The notes beneath the pieces were generated by a model. It ran no database searches. It saw only the letters and a program-made list of their open reading frames with translations, and was not told the DNA's origin. Below are positions 1-11,895 of a DNA stretch of 64,000 nucleotides, piece after piece (position 1 is the first letter of the stretch; each line of letters opens with the position of its first letter). The position numbers and the translations under genes are program-made. The DNA is from Meconema thalassinum. Taxonomy: Eukaryota; Arthropoda; Insecta; Orthoptera; Tettigoniidae. The stretch spans positions 142,727,074 through 142,791,073 of the forward strand of contig OX336391.1 of assembly GCA_946902985.2 (NCBI GenBank). Direction: 5' to 3'.

Positions 1-3000
1 TCACGAGTATTAATAACCGAGTGGAACTTTCCAACGATTAGACAAGGAGGCCTGAATCGGAATTCAAGCTGACGTTGCTGGAAAATGACAACACCGCTTA
101 TGCGCCAGGAGAGAAATAATTAAATTTAACCCATTTATAAGTATAATAATGAGTAAACAAGTACAGTACAGTGAATCATTTTGAATGAGAGATTTTTCAG
201 TAAAGAGAAACCATTTAATAATTGCGCAGGAGAAAACTGCTAACGCAAGACGACGTCATTGGGGAATTACCAATGCCTGTGTGGAGGGGAGAAAGCAAAA
301 GAAATGCAACACCCACACATCTGAGGACGAGAAATTAATTAATATCTCCGAATTGCACGATCGATTCTTAGGGGCAATGAGATTATTTGACATTGAGAAG
401 ACGAGCTTTCGGAAGGTATAATTTTTATATTTGTGGCACCATTATTTTAGAAGTTGGCCACAGAAAAGGCTAGAGTCTTATTTTTTTGTAGTGAAATAGT
501 ATAAAGCTTTGGGCTTCACCAAGCCAATCATGCAGTTATTGTCAGCCTGCGGGCATGACACTGTGTCACGATCATCATTGAATGCAGTTCCGACAGCCCG
601 TGAGGGGCATAATCACGCATCACGCAGTACAAATCCGTCCCGGGGGACGTGACGCTGGATCATCAGCACATGCAGTTTCAAACGGCCTGAGGGCACGTCA
701 CTAGGCTACATCAAACATCGAGGAAAGTTACCAGTACTCCTTGAGGGGAGAAACACTGTGTTATACCGCAGAAGTAATATCCGATAGCCACAGGCGTCGC
801 AGTATTAACGACTTGCTTGCCTCCATAAGGAGTGGTCAAGAAGAAATTTAAAGTATCGCCGTATTGAAAGAGTAGGAAAATCCTAGTTACAGGATTTAGG
901 CCCGACTGTATACAAGTTATAGTGAAAGTTCGTAAGATATAGTCAGAGCAGGCCGCGAACGTCGGACTTAAAGGCGATAGGTCGTTAAATAGACGAACGA
1001 ATAGATCATAACGTACGGAAGTACCTTACCAGAAAGATAAACTGTTATTTAAATTAAAGAACCCAAAAAGGGAAGAACAGAATAAGGTTCGGAACGTACA
1101 TCAGAAACGTAGGAGTGCTAGAACCGATCAAATAAAGAAGATAGGAGACTATAAACATTATCTCCAGAAAGCAGGCGAACTATTCTAAAAGTACTAGACT
1201 CGAGAAGTACTAGCTGCTATAAACTAAATCTATAGGTCATTGAGGAGACCTCGATCCGTATAGACTTTCGCTAGGATCGATAAGACAGATCTACAAAGAA
1301 GCCGTTCAAGCTAGATAAATAGCCGGTCATCCAGGATAGGAGTAGAAGAATTTGGATTCCAGGGAACAGTAGATGTTTCGAGACTTTCGTATTCTGCAGG
1401 ATAGGAAGCCGACATCGAATAAATTTCACCCTTGGAAACGGGAAATTAAGAAGGTCACGTGTGATAGGCTCAGAAATACGGCCTAGTGATCAAGAATTGT
1501 GAAGTGTAAATTTTTCAAGATTGTGTGTGAAATTAATATTTTAGTGTTTATTATGTGTTCAAAAGGGACACATCAGTGTATAAAAATGTCGCCAATGTTA
1601 AGTGTTTTAAATATATGTCAAAAAGTGGTTATACATAAGATGAATTCCTTTAATATGGAGTAAAAAGTTCAAAGTGGGCCCAAAATGAAGCACCGCACAA
1701 GAATAAAGATCATGGGACGATCTTAAAAACATGTGAGTACTGAATTTCATTCTATTTTGGTGTCAGAAATTGGCTGTGTACAAATCCACCGGAGTTTTTG
1801 AGTAAAAGGGATGTGTTTTAAGAAATAAATACTGAATAAGCAAGAACGCGGTCTGAACAATAATAGAAAATTTGAGAAATTATAAATAATTATGTAAAGA
1901 ATAAATCCCGTAGAGGAAATAAGTGAATAAAATGTTAATGTATTTAACGAATGTCATAAGAGCAAGCGAAATATCAGTAATTATCATGAAAGATATTCAA
2001 ATAAAGTAAAGTTGAAATATAAAGAAATAGCTTTTGAGCTTGTGTAAAGAATAAAGATAATAATAATAACTAAATATGGAAATATAAAATAAAGATCAAA
2101 TAAATTGATGTGAACATAAGAGCGTTAAAGCCTTAACATATGTGTAAGATATAATGTTCAATGGAATATTTTAAAAAGGGAGCGATTTATTGGCAACGGA
2201 AAAGATTAATATGAGAATTAAATAATATGAATTGTTACTAATGAGATTTATCAGTTCTTGGGAAGACAATTCGGCTTAAAATAATGCATAGCGCAAAAGA
2301 GCGCCAATAATATTAAAATGTCACGCTAGGAACGCGTAGAGGTTAAAATACTTGGTAAATTACTTATGGAGGGTAGTTGATTGCAGTGAATTGATAATTG
2401 TATAAGTCCTCTATTTGTGACGTAGTATCACGAGGCATTGTGTATGTATTTGAAAGGGAGCTAATATATGGTATTATTGAGCGTATGTCATATGGGCCAC
2501 GGCCGACTTTAAATCGCATTTTGTATAAGTCCTCTGTAAGGGAATGGTTCCCGAGGCACGTGAAGAGATTCGAACGCAGAATCTTCTTATGATAAAAGCC
2601 CCTTAATTCTTCGTCGTCGGATGTGTATTAATCTTCCCAATCAATGAGGACCCTCTCATAATTAATAAATGCCAAGGTTACGAAAGTGGTCTATGAACCA
2701 AAGAATAGTTGTTTGAATGATTACGGTACAGTAAAAAGCCCGGTCTCTCCCCAGAACTGAATATAATGTGAAGGTTTGTTTTGAAAGCCTTGGAAATAAG
2801 CTACTAACGTGGGTTAGACAGGGAGTCACCGTCACCCTCCGTGTCATAAATCGCGCCCGAGTAGAAGGGTCTAGCTCTCTTAGAGCGAGAGGGGCCAGAA
2901 ACCGTCTCGTAAGATGTTGTAAAGAGAAATGAATACACCAGGAGTGTTTAAAGCTGTTAACGACCCGGGCGTTGAACCGAGGTCCTTGTAGATTGATATT

Positions 3001-3884
3001 TTCGTTTGCCTGTTCAGATCGTAGTTTCTTATATGATAATGGTCTTATAAGACATAAGAGATAAATAACAATCCCTATTGTAATGATGTATGGACGTAGG
3101 ATTCCACGAGTTAATTGAAGGCAACTAAGTTTCGGGAGTAACTATAGTTTTTTGACTGTGTCAAGTATCTTCACGCTCTGGAGTACACAATTGATTTCCT
3201 GATTACCTTAATGTATTTGTGAAAATAAAGAGAGATGATAACAACTGAATGTGTGGACATGCCCAAAAATATTGAGTTAGATAATTAACATAAATTTTAA
3301 ATGTAATTATAAAATTTGTTTTTGAGAATTAAGAAGATATAAAGGATAGTGTTTGAGGTGTACAAGAATGACACCATATTTATGTAAAGCATGGAGCCAA
3401 TAGAGCTCGGAGTTATATAAAACTTACAGTGATGCTTTATGGAAGTAAGACTAAGTAGGAATTGTTGGTTTATGTGGAAACCATATATTTAAATACAATA
3501 TTTGTTTTATCATATTTGTGATTCCTTGTTCATTTGGAACAAGTAGATGATTATGGGTCAGTAATTAAATTGTTAAAGTGTTTGTAGCGCCATTAATTTT
3601 ATTAATTAAATGTGTTTAAATAGGAGTTGATTTTGTTGTTATTTTTGCAAGTGTATCCTCTAATTAATCCAAAATATGTGAGTCACAGAGTGGGAGAACT
3701 TACCGCTGCCCCGAAAATTCCGAATTGAGCTACGCTGGTATACTGTGATTGGCATATTTCTTGCTAAAAGGGCACAGTATTGATGATAGTAACGCTGAGT
3801 TGAGGCTGGTGACACACTACCTAACTTGAAGTGAAGTTCAGAGCCTTCTAAAACTACAAGCTTGTCATAATGGTTTGCGACTGG
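1..3884. other. Unassigned A+T-rich DNA
   Basis: No coding region, RNA gene or recognisable element. About 850-1480 is unusually purine-rich on the + strand. A 15-base word (TTGTATAAGTCCTCT) occurs twice, near 2398 and 2521, followed by weakly similar sequence, so a decayed short duplication is possible. Open frames here are short and look random. Confidence 0.5.
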
Positions 3885-4098
3885 GGCATTTACCGAGTAG
3901 AAATGGGAAACCACGGAAGATCTCTTCTAGGATGGCTGCGGTAGGAATCGAACGAGCTTCTTTTCAACTCTATCTCATGAAGCTGAGTGTACCCCGTTTT
4001 AGCCTTCACAGAGGAATTATATGTCTTGGCATAGTCAAAAATCGAACCCAGACGTCAGCGGTGACAGTCAATGCTAGACACTACTCCACGAGGTGTAC
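3885..4098 (-). repeat. SINE B, decayed head and body
   Basis: On the - strand this aligns by eye with the head and body of the intact SINE B at 55262-55621. The shared order is the tRNA-like head (around 4045-4098), the line corresponding to GTACCCCGTT, the 'gtaggaatcgaac' box, then 'ggaaaccacgga'. The 3' tail is missing. Confidence 0.6.
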
Positions 4099-4323
4099 GA
4101 AGCCTAGGATGTCTGACCGGGACATGGGATATAATATTTAGTTCATAAGTATTTTCTTAATTCTAAGATCGTTATCTTAAGCTAGAAACATCTTTTCCAA
4201 GAGTAAAGTTGTCAGCTTGAAACGTTTGTAGTCAATCTTAAACTTCTAAACTATAAAAATTTACAATAATTAGTTTAATGAATTTAATATCGTCGGTGTG
4301 TAGATAATTATTGTTATGAATCG

Positions 4324-4721
4324 AATTACGCCAAATAACCGACAAACTTGTTCTCACCTTGTTTATTAAAGCTTTATTGTCAGCGACGTTTCGATCGGCG
4401 GATCATTTTCAAACTACAACAAAACATAGTGATGTTGTTACAACCGTCAATTGCACTCTTATATTTAACATAACCTAAAAAAAGCATAAAGTATCTTTGG
4501 CACGTTAGTCAATCTGCAGCTTAACACACAAGTACTGGAATGTAAGTTCCGTGCAATCCACTACTTGTGGGTTAGGCTGCAGATTGACTAACGTGCCAAA
4601 GAGACTTTATGTTTCTTAGGTTATATTGGATACAGTGCAATTGACGGTTGTAACAACATCGCTGACCATAAAACTTTGATAAACAAGGTGAGAATAAGTT
4701 TGTCGGTTATTTGGCGTAATT
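4324..4721. mobile_element. Foldback element (long-inverted-repeat MITE)
   Basis: Two arms of roughly 170-200 bases are reverse complements around a loop near 4530-4556. Outer ends are AATTACGCCAAATAACCGAC and its complement at 4702-4721. Inner arms meet at CTGCAGC..ACAAGTA. The left arm carries about 45 extra bases (about 4384-4430) absent from the right arm, with similar sequence on both sides of the gap, consistent with a slippage deletion. No coding capacity. Superfamily unassigned; no clear TSD was identified. Confidence 0.8.
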
Positions 4722-5327
4722 AGATTTATAAAAGTTTACGTTAAATCATATCTCTTGTGAACTTGATTTCAAACACAATCTATGTTACTTTTTTCCAGAC
4801 TAAGGATCACTTTATGACGGAAATATTCGTAACTGAAACTTTTGAAGTACTTTCTAAGTAGATCACAAATTAGAGTGTGTCACGTTCAGAGTATGCTGAA
4901 GACCTACTTAGCATTGTTCTTTATACTGTCCATTGATCGAAGGCGCATAGTGCCCTGTCTTTCACATCAAATATACATAGACCGGGAGGTGTTCAGTGAC
5001 CCATTTCGGGAGTGAGCACTTCCAGCCCTACTGAGTGGGTCATAGGATGTCGATACGATAAATCTGCAGGCTAAGGGAGAACTAGAGTTACCAGATTATG
5101 TGTATGAAATGAAGGACAATATCCGATAAGGTAAGCAAAGTTAACGACAGCTAACATGCAACTTAAATGTGGATTTCTACCCCCATGCCATTACCCTTTT
5201 CAGGAATTGATTGCCGGAGGTTGAGATGGGAACTATTCTCTGTTTACTTGTGTCACACGTCACTCTGCATCGTTGACAGGTATAGTTGCGCGAGTAGGAT
5301 ATGACTCAGCTCCAGTAGCTTCAGTCA
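4722..5327. other. No feature recognised
   Basis: No gene seen. An imperfect inverted pair built on TGACCCA / TGGGTCA lies near 4998-5043, too short to classify. Confidence 0.4.
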
Positions 5328-5545
5328 TCGATTAACTGTCCGTGGTGACATGAGCTCCTGTGACGCTTATCTGCGCTTCTAAGACAGTTCGCGTGCAATG
5401 CTGCTTGACTTATGTGCCGACAGCTCTCTGTCATCACTGTGTCCTCCGCTTCACCCCGCGGGGCTCCTGCTACAATAATCAACAAACACTAGCGCAGCCA
5501 TGCTCAGCGGCAATCAAATCTTAAATGGGTAATAATCCTGTTTGT
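5328..5545 (+). repeat. Dispersed repeat, copy 1 (partner at 63745-63962)
   Basis: Shares long blocks with the reverse complement of 63745-63962. Blocks include 'aactgtccgtggtgacatg', 'ctgcttgacttatgtg', 'gctcagcggcaat' and 'aaatcttaaa'. This copy has an extra insertion of about 30 bases near 5370-5395. No terminal repeats or known domain seen. Confidence 0.65.
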
Positions 5546-5969
5546 ACGGGGTCAGCAATGTGGGTTAGATGTCGTGAATAGTTTTGATGACCGGATACCC
5601 TTCCTGATGCTAACTCTATCAGAGGTTTTAATGAGAGACGGAATGAATGAAGATGAGTGAAACCTGGCAAGGAGTTGGAAGGAAGCAGCTAAAACTGGAA
5701 AAAGGTGTTGGAAGGAAATGGCCGTCTGCTGTTGAAACTGGTAAAGGTGTTGAAAAGAAACAGTCACCCAGGCATTTGTCTGCAGTTGAAATGGAAAACC
5801 ATGGATAAACCATTTCAAGGATGCTCAAGGAAGGAGTTCGAACCCATTAATCTTCTGAATCCGTGGATAGCCAGGCCATAGTCTAGCTCCTTAGCGCAGG
5901 TAGCTATGCAGTTTTCCCGCTAATTGCAAACCTACTGCTAATTATAATCCTATGGGAATCCTATGGAAG
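5546..5969. other. Repeat debris upstream of LINE N
   Basis: A phrase common in decayed LINE tails (GGATACCCTTCCTGATGC) lies at about 5592-5609. A loosely repetitive G/A-rich stretch spans 5650-5790. A tRNA-like B box on the - strand (GGGTTCGAACTCC) lies near 5830, perhaps a SINE head. None can be assigned to a family. Confidence 0.35.
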
Positions 5970-6520
5970 TGTTAGGGGGATGATATGGAATAAAGATATA
6001 CCACAAAAATGTAAAGGAATCATCTACAAGACCTATTTTGTGCCAATTTTGACGTATGGTTCAGAAACATGGGTGATGAAGGAAAGGGACAAGAGTAAAA
6101 TACGAGCAGTGGAGATGAAGTTCCAGAGGAGTAGGGTAGGAGTAACAACAATGGACAGAGTAAGGAATGAGAGAGTCAGAGAGATGGTAAGAGAGGAACC
6201 ATTGCAAAATAGAATAGAGCGATCTAGGCTACAATGGTATGGACATGTGAGGAGGATGCGAGAGGAGAGGATACCGACGAAGATGTTTGGAATGGAAATG
6301 AAGGGAAGGAGGCCAAGGGGAAGACCAAGGGACAGATGGACGAAGGGAGTTAAGAAGAGTGATAAGGAAAGAGAAGTGTGCTGGGACACAGTGAAAGACG
6401 AGAGATGGTGGATGGACAGGAAACGATGGAGAGGCTAATGTTCCAAGCAGACCCGACCGGACCCGACCGGTGGTCGGAAACTGCTCAAGATGATGATGAT
6501 GATGATGGGGAGGAAAATCT
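5970..6520 (+). pseudogene. LINE N: 3' end of a non-LTR reverse transcriptase
   Basis: An open frame at 5980-6438 (152 codons) encodes only the C-terminal domain that follows the reverse transcriptase palm in many animal LINEs. Visible landmarks are LTYGSETW near residue 25, then a basic stretch with GVTTMDRVRNER, then YGHVRRM, then GRRPRGRPRDRW. The frame has no stop to its natural end at 6436-6438, but the endonuclease and polymerase domains are absent, so it is a 5'-truncated copy. The 3' UTR holds a short GACCCGACCGG repeat and ends in (GATGAT)n at 6490-6508, a plausible retroposon tail. Clade not assigned. Not expected to be functional. Confidence 0.8.
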
Positions 6521-7717
6521 TCATACCTAAAATCTTGGAACAATCTGCTCCTCTCGAAATTGTTTTACTGGTTAGTGGTGTTAAAAAATGAAGTAGCGAA
6601 AATAATCATCTCCCACAGAACTGTGAACCTTATCCGTGTGTTCAAGCCAACCTCGCACGCTGATGAATACGTTGCGTATTTATAGGCAGACAAAATAGAC
6701 TCTTGAACGTCTGAATAGCCACTACAATACGCAATATGAATGTTAATCTGGACTTACTGTGATTATTTTCTGCCATTTTATGTCGCAACCTTTCAATTAT
6801 ACGATCAATTTATTGACGTTTTACGTTCCTTTGTTCATTTTCTCGCAATGGCAGTCGATGAATATCTTTGGACTTCCAATTATCTTCAGACAAAGATAAT
6901 GAAGGGAGAAAAAAGAACATGATCTCAGTCTGCAGTAGAACAGGCAAAATGCTTTTAAATAACATTTGCTGTTTCTACAAATCGTCAGAGATTCACGCCG
7001 AAAACTCACGGTTCCATCATTGCACTAGCCCAGCGGTGTCCAGGAAGTAACTGGGTAGCAGGCTGGGGGAAGGAGATATAGGTCGGAGCCATCTTTCCAT
7101 CAGCAAGAAAGTTATATATTCTTTGATGAATTATACTGCCGACATAGACATTTACACGAAAGGGAAAAAAATGAAGACAAATGTATTCAAATCAGGAGGC
7201 CACTGGCCTGCAAGGATGAATGAACTTGTTGATAAATATGTCAAATTCTTTAACCTATTTGTTCAGAGCATCAATTTTGATAACTTGATGTAGGACATAA
7301 TTACGTCAACAACAACAAAAAAAACTATCGCTTAAAGAACAGAAACATATATCTAGGCTAGACACACTACAATCAACCATGTACTGTAGATATAGGTTAC
7401 ATAATGTAAAGAAAAGTTATATCATAGTTACATATAAGGTCACCAATGCATGTAGTATTACTTCAATTGTAATGGAGCATGCTGTTAATAAATATGATTT
7501 ATAAAAGTCGTGGCCGAATTATTAGAATTAAAGTAAAATTTCTCAGTTCATTAGCAATTTATAGTGCCAGAGGACCGATATATCGTATAGCAAATATTCT
7601 TCATTACCTTGTGTAGACATCTAGAAGTAGCCAATTTATTTAATCGTACTGTGTAGTGTTTATCCATATTACTTGGTGTAACTTTTTCTTGCATCCGAAT
7701 TTGGCCAACTGTGGAGC
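6521..7717. other. No feature recognised
   Basis: A+T-rich, with only short random open frames and no convincing repeat structure. Confidence 0.4.
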
Positions 7718-8075
7718 GTGTGTAACTTAATGTTTTCTGGCCAGTCTTCTTTTCTCTTTCCAGAACTTCTTCATTCGTTCACTCCTTCATTTTCTATGTT
7801 CTTCAGATATTACGGGTTTGGACCTGTTCTTCAGTTGCTCTTCGTGAAAACTGTGACTATCTACTTGAGTTCTGAACTTCTTTCTGTTGAGGATCAATTC
7901 AGATGTAATTTTAATTTCTTCTGTGTCCTTCTTAACCTCCTCCACCCATTCCGGCGTCCTCCTCAATCCAATCGTATATTGAGAGATTCTTTTAGTCAAT
8001 CGTTTGTCGTCAATTCTTACTAGGTGTCCAAAGTAACTAGAATCCGTAGAATTTCAGTCTTAATTTTCGCGTTGT
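7718..8075 (-). pseudogene. LINE O fragment 1: reverse transcriptase C-terminus
   Basis: Read on the - strand from about 8045 down, the translation begins SYFGHLVRIDDKRLTKRI and continues with a W..EVKKD segment, RKKFR, and EEHRK followed by a stop. The same landmarks (FGHL.R.DD.RLTK, W..EVKKD, EE(R/H)RK) occur in fragment 3 at 16127-16585, showing a shared LINE family. The -GHL-R- motif is typical of the region after the reverse transcriptase palm. The endonuclease and catalytic palm are missing. Decayed, not functional. Confidence 0.65.
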
Positions 8076-8206
8076 GAGTGTAACTTCATATTCGGACACC
8101 CACAGGTGTAGCGAACTGCACGCTACCACCTTTTTATGAAGCGCACCTGACTGCGAGAACTAAGAGCTTAAGCAGCCATAACCTCCCTATGAAGGCTTCC
8201 AAAAAG

Positions 8207-8382
8207 ATGGTATATTGGCTTTCACGACCAGTGAATTAAAACTCAGCAATTTTTCTAGGTTTGTGTCTGGGCGAGGACACCAAGAGCCCGCTGATGAGCC
8301 AGCTTGGTGTCCTAGGCGAAACCCCACACAAGACACGGCACAAACCTAGAAAAATTGCTGGCCGTGAAAGCCAATATACCAT
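8207..8382. mobile_element. Small foldback element, family F, copy 1
   Basis: Outer arms ATGGTATATTGGCTTTCACG and its complement (8363-8382) flank an inner inverted pair (AGCAATTTTTCTAGGTTTGT and complement) and a central GGACACCAAG / CTTGGTGTCC pair. The whole unit can fold as one hairpin. A second, 3'-truncated copy is at 18398-18536. Non-coding MITE-like element. Confidence 0.8.
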
Positions 8383-8770
8383 ATTACGTTTTAATTTATT
8401 AATTATCTAGTGTTGTTATACCTGAAGTGGAAATTTGCTACATTTTGGGTCTCAAGAGATGTGACGACCTACAGTATGATGAATGACTGTACATCAAAAT
8501 ATGATTTTGTTAATTAACTTGGTGAAAGATTCTGCACAACAAATCACAGCAGGAGAGCCAAGTTGAACTTCTCGCAGCGTCACGAATATAAATGACTTCT
8601 TTACGGGACAACAATCCGCTCATCAATCAAGGAGGTGCGAGAACCAGCGGTGACCCTCAGCCTCAAGAATGTACAGGACCTACTGCATACTCTGTATTTG
8701 GAAAGAAAGAACGTGAAGGATATGGCAGAAGTTAGGAACAGTTGAGCCTAATTGCCAAATTTTTAACATA

Positions 8771-9413
8771 CATGTTGGCGTCAAACTTTGCCTGACAAAT
8801 TTCCCTGCTTCTTCCCTGATGTTGCCACAAAATTCCCTGATATTAATTTAGCGATTAATGTATTAATTAAGTATATAATCTTGCTTATATGGCACCTCCC
8901 CTCTTATTAATAAGAATTATATATCCGCCTGAATCAATACTATAAAGAAATTAATTATTATTCGAGTTGTTCTAGGTACATGTTCCGGGGATTAATCAAT
9001 TATTTTATCCCCTTCATCAGCCAATTGTAAAGCATTAACATATATCTTGCTTTCTTAGCTAAGGTAGCCTGGCTCGCTTCTTATTAATAATTATTTTAGC
9101 ATATCAATACGGAACCACCATGAATAATTTAAATAATGTAACCTCCCCTCTTGCCTAACGATTCATTTAGAGATGAATTAGGCAGCGAAAGGAATCGCAC
9201 TACGTTTTTCACCGCGCCAGGTCACGGCTGCAAAATAATTCTCACTAGCTCGATGCAAAATTTGTTGTATTTTAGTTTTTGTTTTTTTAACTTTCTTCAA
9301 ATTTCCCCGATTTTTTTCTACACCTTTGCGAAATTCCCTGACATTTCGCTGATATTTCCAGAGAGACAAATTTTCCTGAAATTTCCCTGATTTCCAGGAT
9401 CTGTCGCCACCAT
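8771..9413. mobile_element. Possible TIR element with TTCCCTGA repeats
   Basis: The left end reads ATGTTGGCGTCA and the reverse complement of the right end ATGGTGGCGACA, an imperfect 12-base terminal inverted repeat. Both subterminal regions are rich in TTCCCTGA-type words (8800-8850 and 9290-9400). No clear TSD and no transposase. Interior is A+T-rich filler. Tentative. Confidence 0.35.
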
Positions 9414-9560
9414 GTTAAATCAGCTGATTTGAATAATATAGTAGGCTACACTGAGCTACACTTCGGGCATTCCCCTCGGTACAATTATACCTAACATTCA
9501 CAGCCGGACAAAAAAAAAAGGGCCTACCGTAAAACTTAGGAAAATTTAAGCTGTCGAAAA

Positions 9561-10141
9561 GTGTTTCATAAATACTGTACATTCCCTATTCATAAAGACA
9601 TTCCTGCCATCAACACAAAGAGACTCCGTTCCCATCATCCTCCATTACAAACTTGCCAAGTCAATAACAATAAATATAATATAAGTGATCGATGGACTAA
9701 ATTCTGGCAAACCAGTGCTACAAAGGGACAATTGAAGATGCCCTGTATCAAAACCAGGCCACCAGGATTTTAAACACAGGAAGATTTGGAACACTCTGAA
9801 TAGAATACGAACTAATTGTGGTAGATGCGCCGATTCCCTACATAAATGGTGGATGACATCCTCCCCGCGCTGTGATTGTGGTGTTGAACGTCAAACGGTT
9901 CAGCACATTGTCCAAGCGTGCCCCTTACGAGCATTCCATGGTGGGTGTTGAACGTCAAACGGTTCAGCACATTGTCCAAGCGTGCCCCTTACGAGCATTC
10001 CATGGTGGTTTTGAACGTCAAACGGTTCAGCACATTGTCCAAGCGTGCCCCTTACGAGCATTCCATGGTGACCCGCAGGAGTTCCTCTTCATAAGAAATA
10101 AGGCTATAGAATACATCACAAATCTGGATATCTGTTTGTGA
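9561..10141 (+). pseudogene. LINE L: C-terminal zinc-knuckle region, frameshifted and internally triplicated
   Basis: The C-terminal end of a non-LTR retrotransposon protein is recognisable in three frames. RPPGF ends one frame at 9772. From 9781 a second frame reads KIWNTLNRIRTN, then GRCADSLHKW, then CDCGVERQTVQHIV and ACPLR, a C-x-C...H...C knuckle seen at the end of many LINE proteins. The knuckle block is present three times (see 9883-10070). The last copy runs into a normal-looking terminus EYITNLDICL followed by TGA at 10139. At least two frame changes and loss of the whole 5' part mean it is dead. Confidence 0.7.
9883..10070 (+). repeat. Three tandem copies of a 63/64-base unit inside LINE L
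   Basis: The block beginning GTTGAACGTCAAACGGTTCA occurs at 9883, 9947 and 10010. Spacing is 64 then 63 bases, the extra base being an added G at the first junction. The copies are almost identical, so the duplication is young relative to the host LINE. The 64-base spacing puts copy 1 out of frame with copies 2 and 3. Confidence 0.9.
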
Positions 10142-10878
10142 CTCAGTGTATAGATTATTATGTAAATAATTATATAGACACTAATTATCTTCGTGCAATG
10201 TGTTTCCAAATGTTAAATAATAATGATGGTTTTCTTTTTAAGTATCGGGGCCAAGGATCATGTTTTGTACATTACGGAACAAGAATAGGAAAAGGTACGG
10301 TTTATGAAGGGATTCTGTCGCCTACGGTTGGATTTGGAATGTTATGACGGTATCTGTATTAACTTTACAGCTTCGCGCTTCCACTATTATTGGGATGTGA
10401 GAATGGCGGTTTGTTGTGGCAATGTTGGGCTCTCATCTAATGACTTGTTATTCAGTACTTCCTGCCTAGAGCATCAAGAAGGTTGGGTGCAGTAAAGATG
10501 AGTGAAGCCTGAATGTTCAAGGATGTGTTGTGACGTTTTAGTGGCAGTGATTTTGGTTCAAGCACAAAATATTGGAAATAAAGTAGCGACGTTTGTTCAT
10601 GAAAATTTGCCAAAAATCAAAGAACTTCATTTATACTCGTCTGAAAGCAAACTATTAAGTCAAAATAGATCTTCTCTTACAATGAAGTTGCTGTTTATCT
10701 TCCTTGCAATTAAGTTTCATAATAATGCAAGTGAAAATAATTTGTGTTCATTCTTTGAAAATATCGAAGTGTTAGGCTTTTTATTATTTGGGCCGGCAGT
10801 GTAATTTATCAATGGATCTTGAGTCAACGCAGAGTATGTATTACACACCAACGCCATTCTACCTTTATCACTGGTATT
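10142..10878. other. No feature recognised
   Basis: Nothing beyond short open frames; the longest (10502-10804, + strand) has no recognisable domain. Confidence 0.4.
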
Positions 10879-11116
10879 GTCCGGCTCTGTGGCTAAATGG
10901 TTAGCGCGCTAAGCTTTGGCCCAAAATGCCCCGAGTTCGATTCCCAGCCAAGCCATCAGGGATTTTAATCTCCTGGGGTTAATTCCCGTGTCTTGGGGAC
11001 TGGGTGTATGTGCGTCTTCATCATCACTTCATCCTCATTACGACGCGCAGGTCGCCCACGGGCGTCAACTAGAAAGACCTGCACTCGACCTCTCCGGAGG
11101 CCACACGATCATTCAT
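10879..11116 (+). mobile_element. SINE E copy 1 with 11-base TSD
   Basis: tRNA-derived head starting near 10881: A box TGGCTAAATGGTTAGCGCGC, B box GAGTTCGATTCCC. The body contains CTTCATCATCACTTCATCC and GACGCGCAGGTCGCC. Flanked by a perfect TSD TCACTGGTATT at 10868-10878 and 11117-11127. Other copies at 25955-26205 (+) and 26216-26458 (-). I associate this type with orthopteran SINEs. Confidence 0.85.
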
Positions 11117-11218
11117 TCACTGGTATTCAATTCAATAAATACGACAAAGAGTGTAAATGTAAACATTCTAAGGCTAAAAACGGTACAACACTCGCATGCA
11201 ATAAGCAGGTATTATTCG

Positions 11219-11592
11219 CCATCTCTTGATGAATACAGTACTTTTGCATTTGTCAGTTGGCACAGGCTAGAGTAAAAGGTGGCTTTTCACCGATGTCTCA
11301 GTCTCACTCATGGCTGTGATTATATGGAAGCTACTGAGGTATGGGTGGGGCTTAGTAATGGCATTCGAGGCACAGTCAGTGCCTGTGAATGCTGTGAAAG
11401 GTTCAACTCATAGGGTTAGGACTACTGTTCTGACTCAGTGAGGAAAGCAATGGCAAACTACCTCACTCCTCTTCTTGCCTAGAACGCCTCAAAATAGCGC
11501 TGCCTTGGGTTTTTGTGGGTATCTACTCACATAACGTAACGGCGGTACTTTTTGAGGATCCAACCAGCCTTCGGGCTGACTACCTAACAGAC
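11219..11592 (+). mobile_element. Retroposon J copy 1
   Basis: About 370 bases matching 12488-12859 and 38089-38569 throughout, from CATCTCTTGATGAAT to GACTACCTAACAGACA. No open frame, no TIR. Copies 2 and 3 carry 12-base TSDs, so it behaves as a retroposon. I see no clear A/B box. Confidence 0.85.
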
Positions 11593-11895
11593 ATTGATAA
11601 TTATCCTTCAAGATGGAAGAAATTATGATAATACACAAGTTATGAAGGTAGAAGAATAATTAACACTAAAGTCTTAAACAAGCCACACCGTGGTGATATT
11701 GTTGCCGTGTTTTTACATTGTCAAGTGGTATTTTGATGTCAGGCGGTGATGTTTGAACAATGGCTAATAAGCGATGAATGAATGAACACGCGTTGGTAAC
11801 GTGTTGTGCTAGCTGTCAAACTTCAGCCAATAGAAGCCCGCCGGGGACCATTTTATATAACTCTCGCCAAATCTTTCAGATTCATTCTTTCGAAA

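Noticed and set aside
1..3650. LTR retrotransposon
   Set aside because: I looked for paired direct repeats, a primer-binding site and gag/pol motifs and saw none that hold up.
6033..6543. Two - strand open frames of 118 and 104 codons
   Set aside because: Antisense shadows of the LINE N coding segment, which has recognisable motifs on the + strand.
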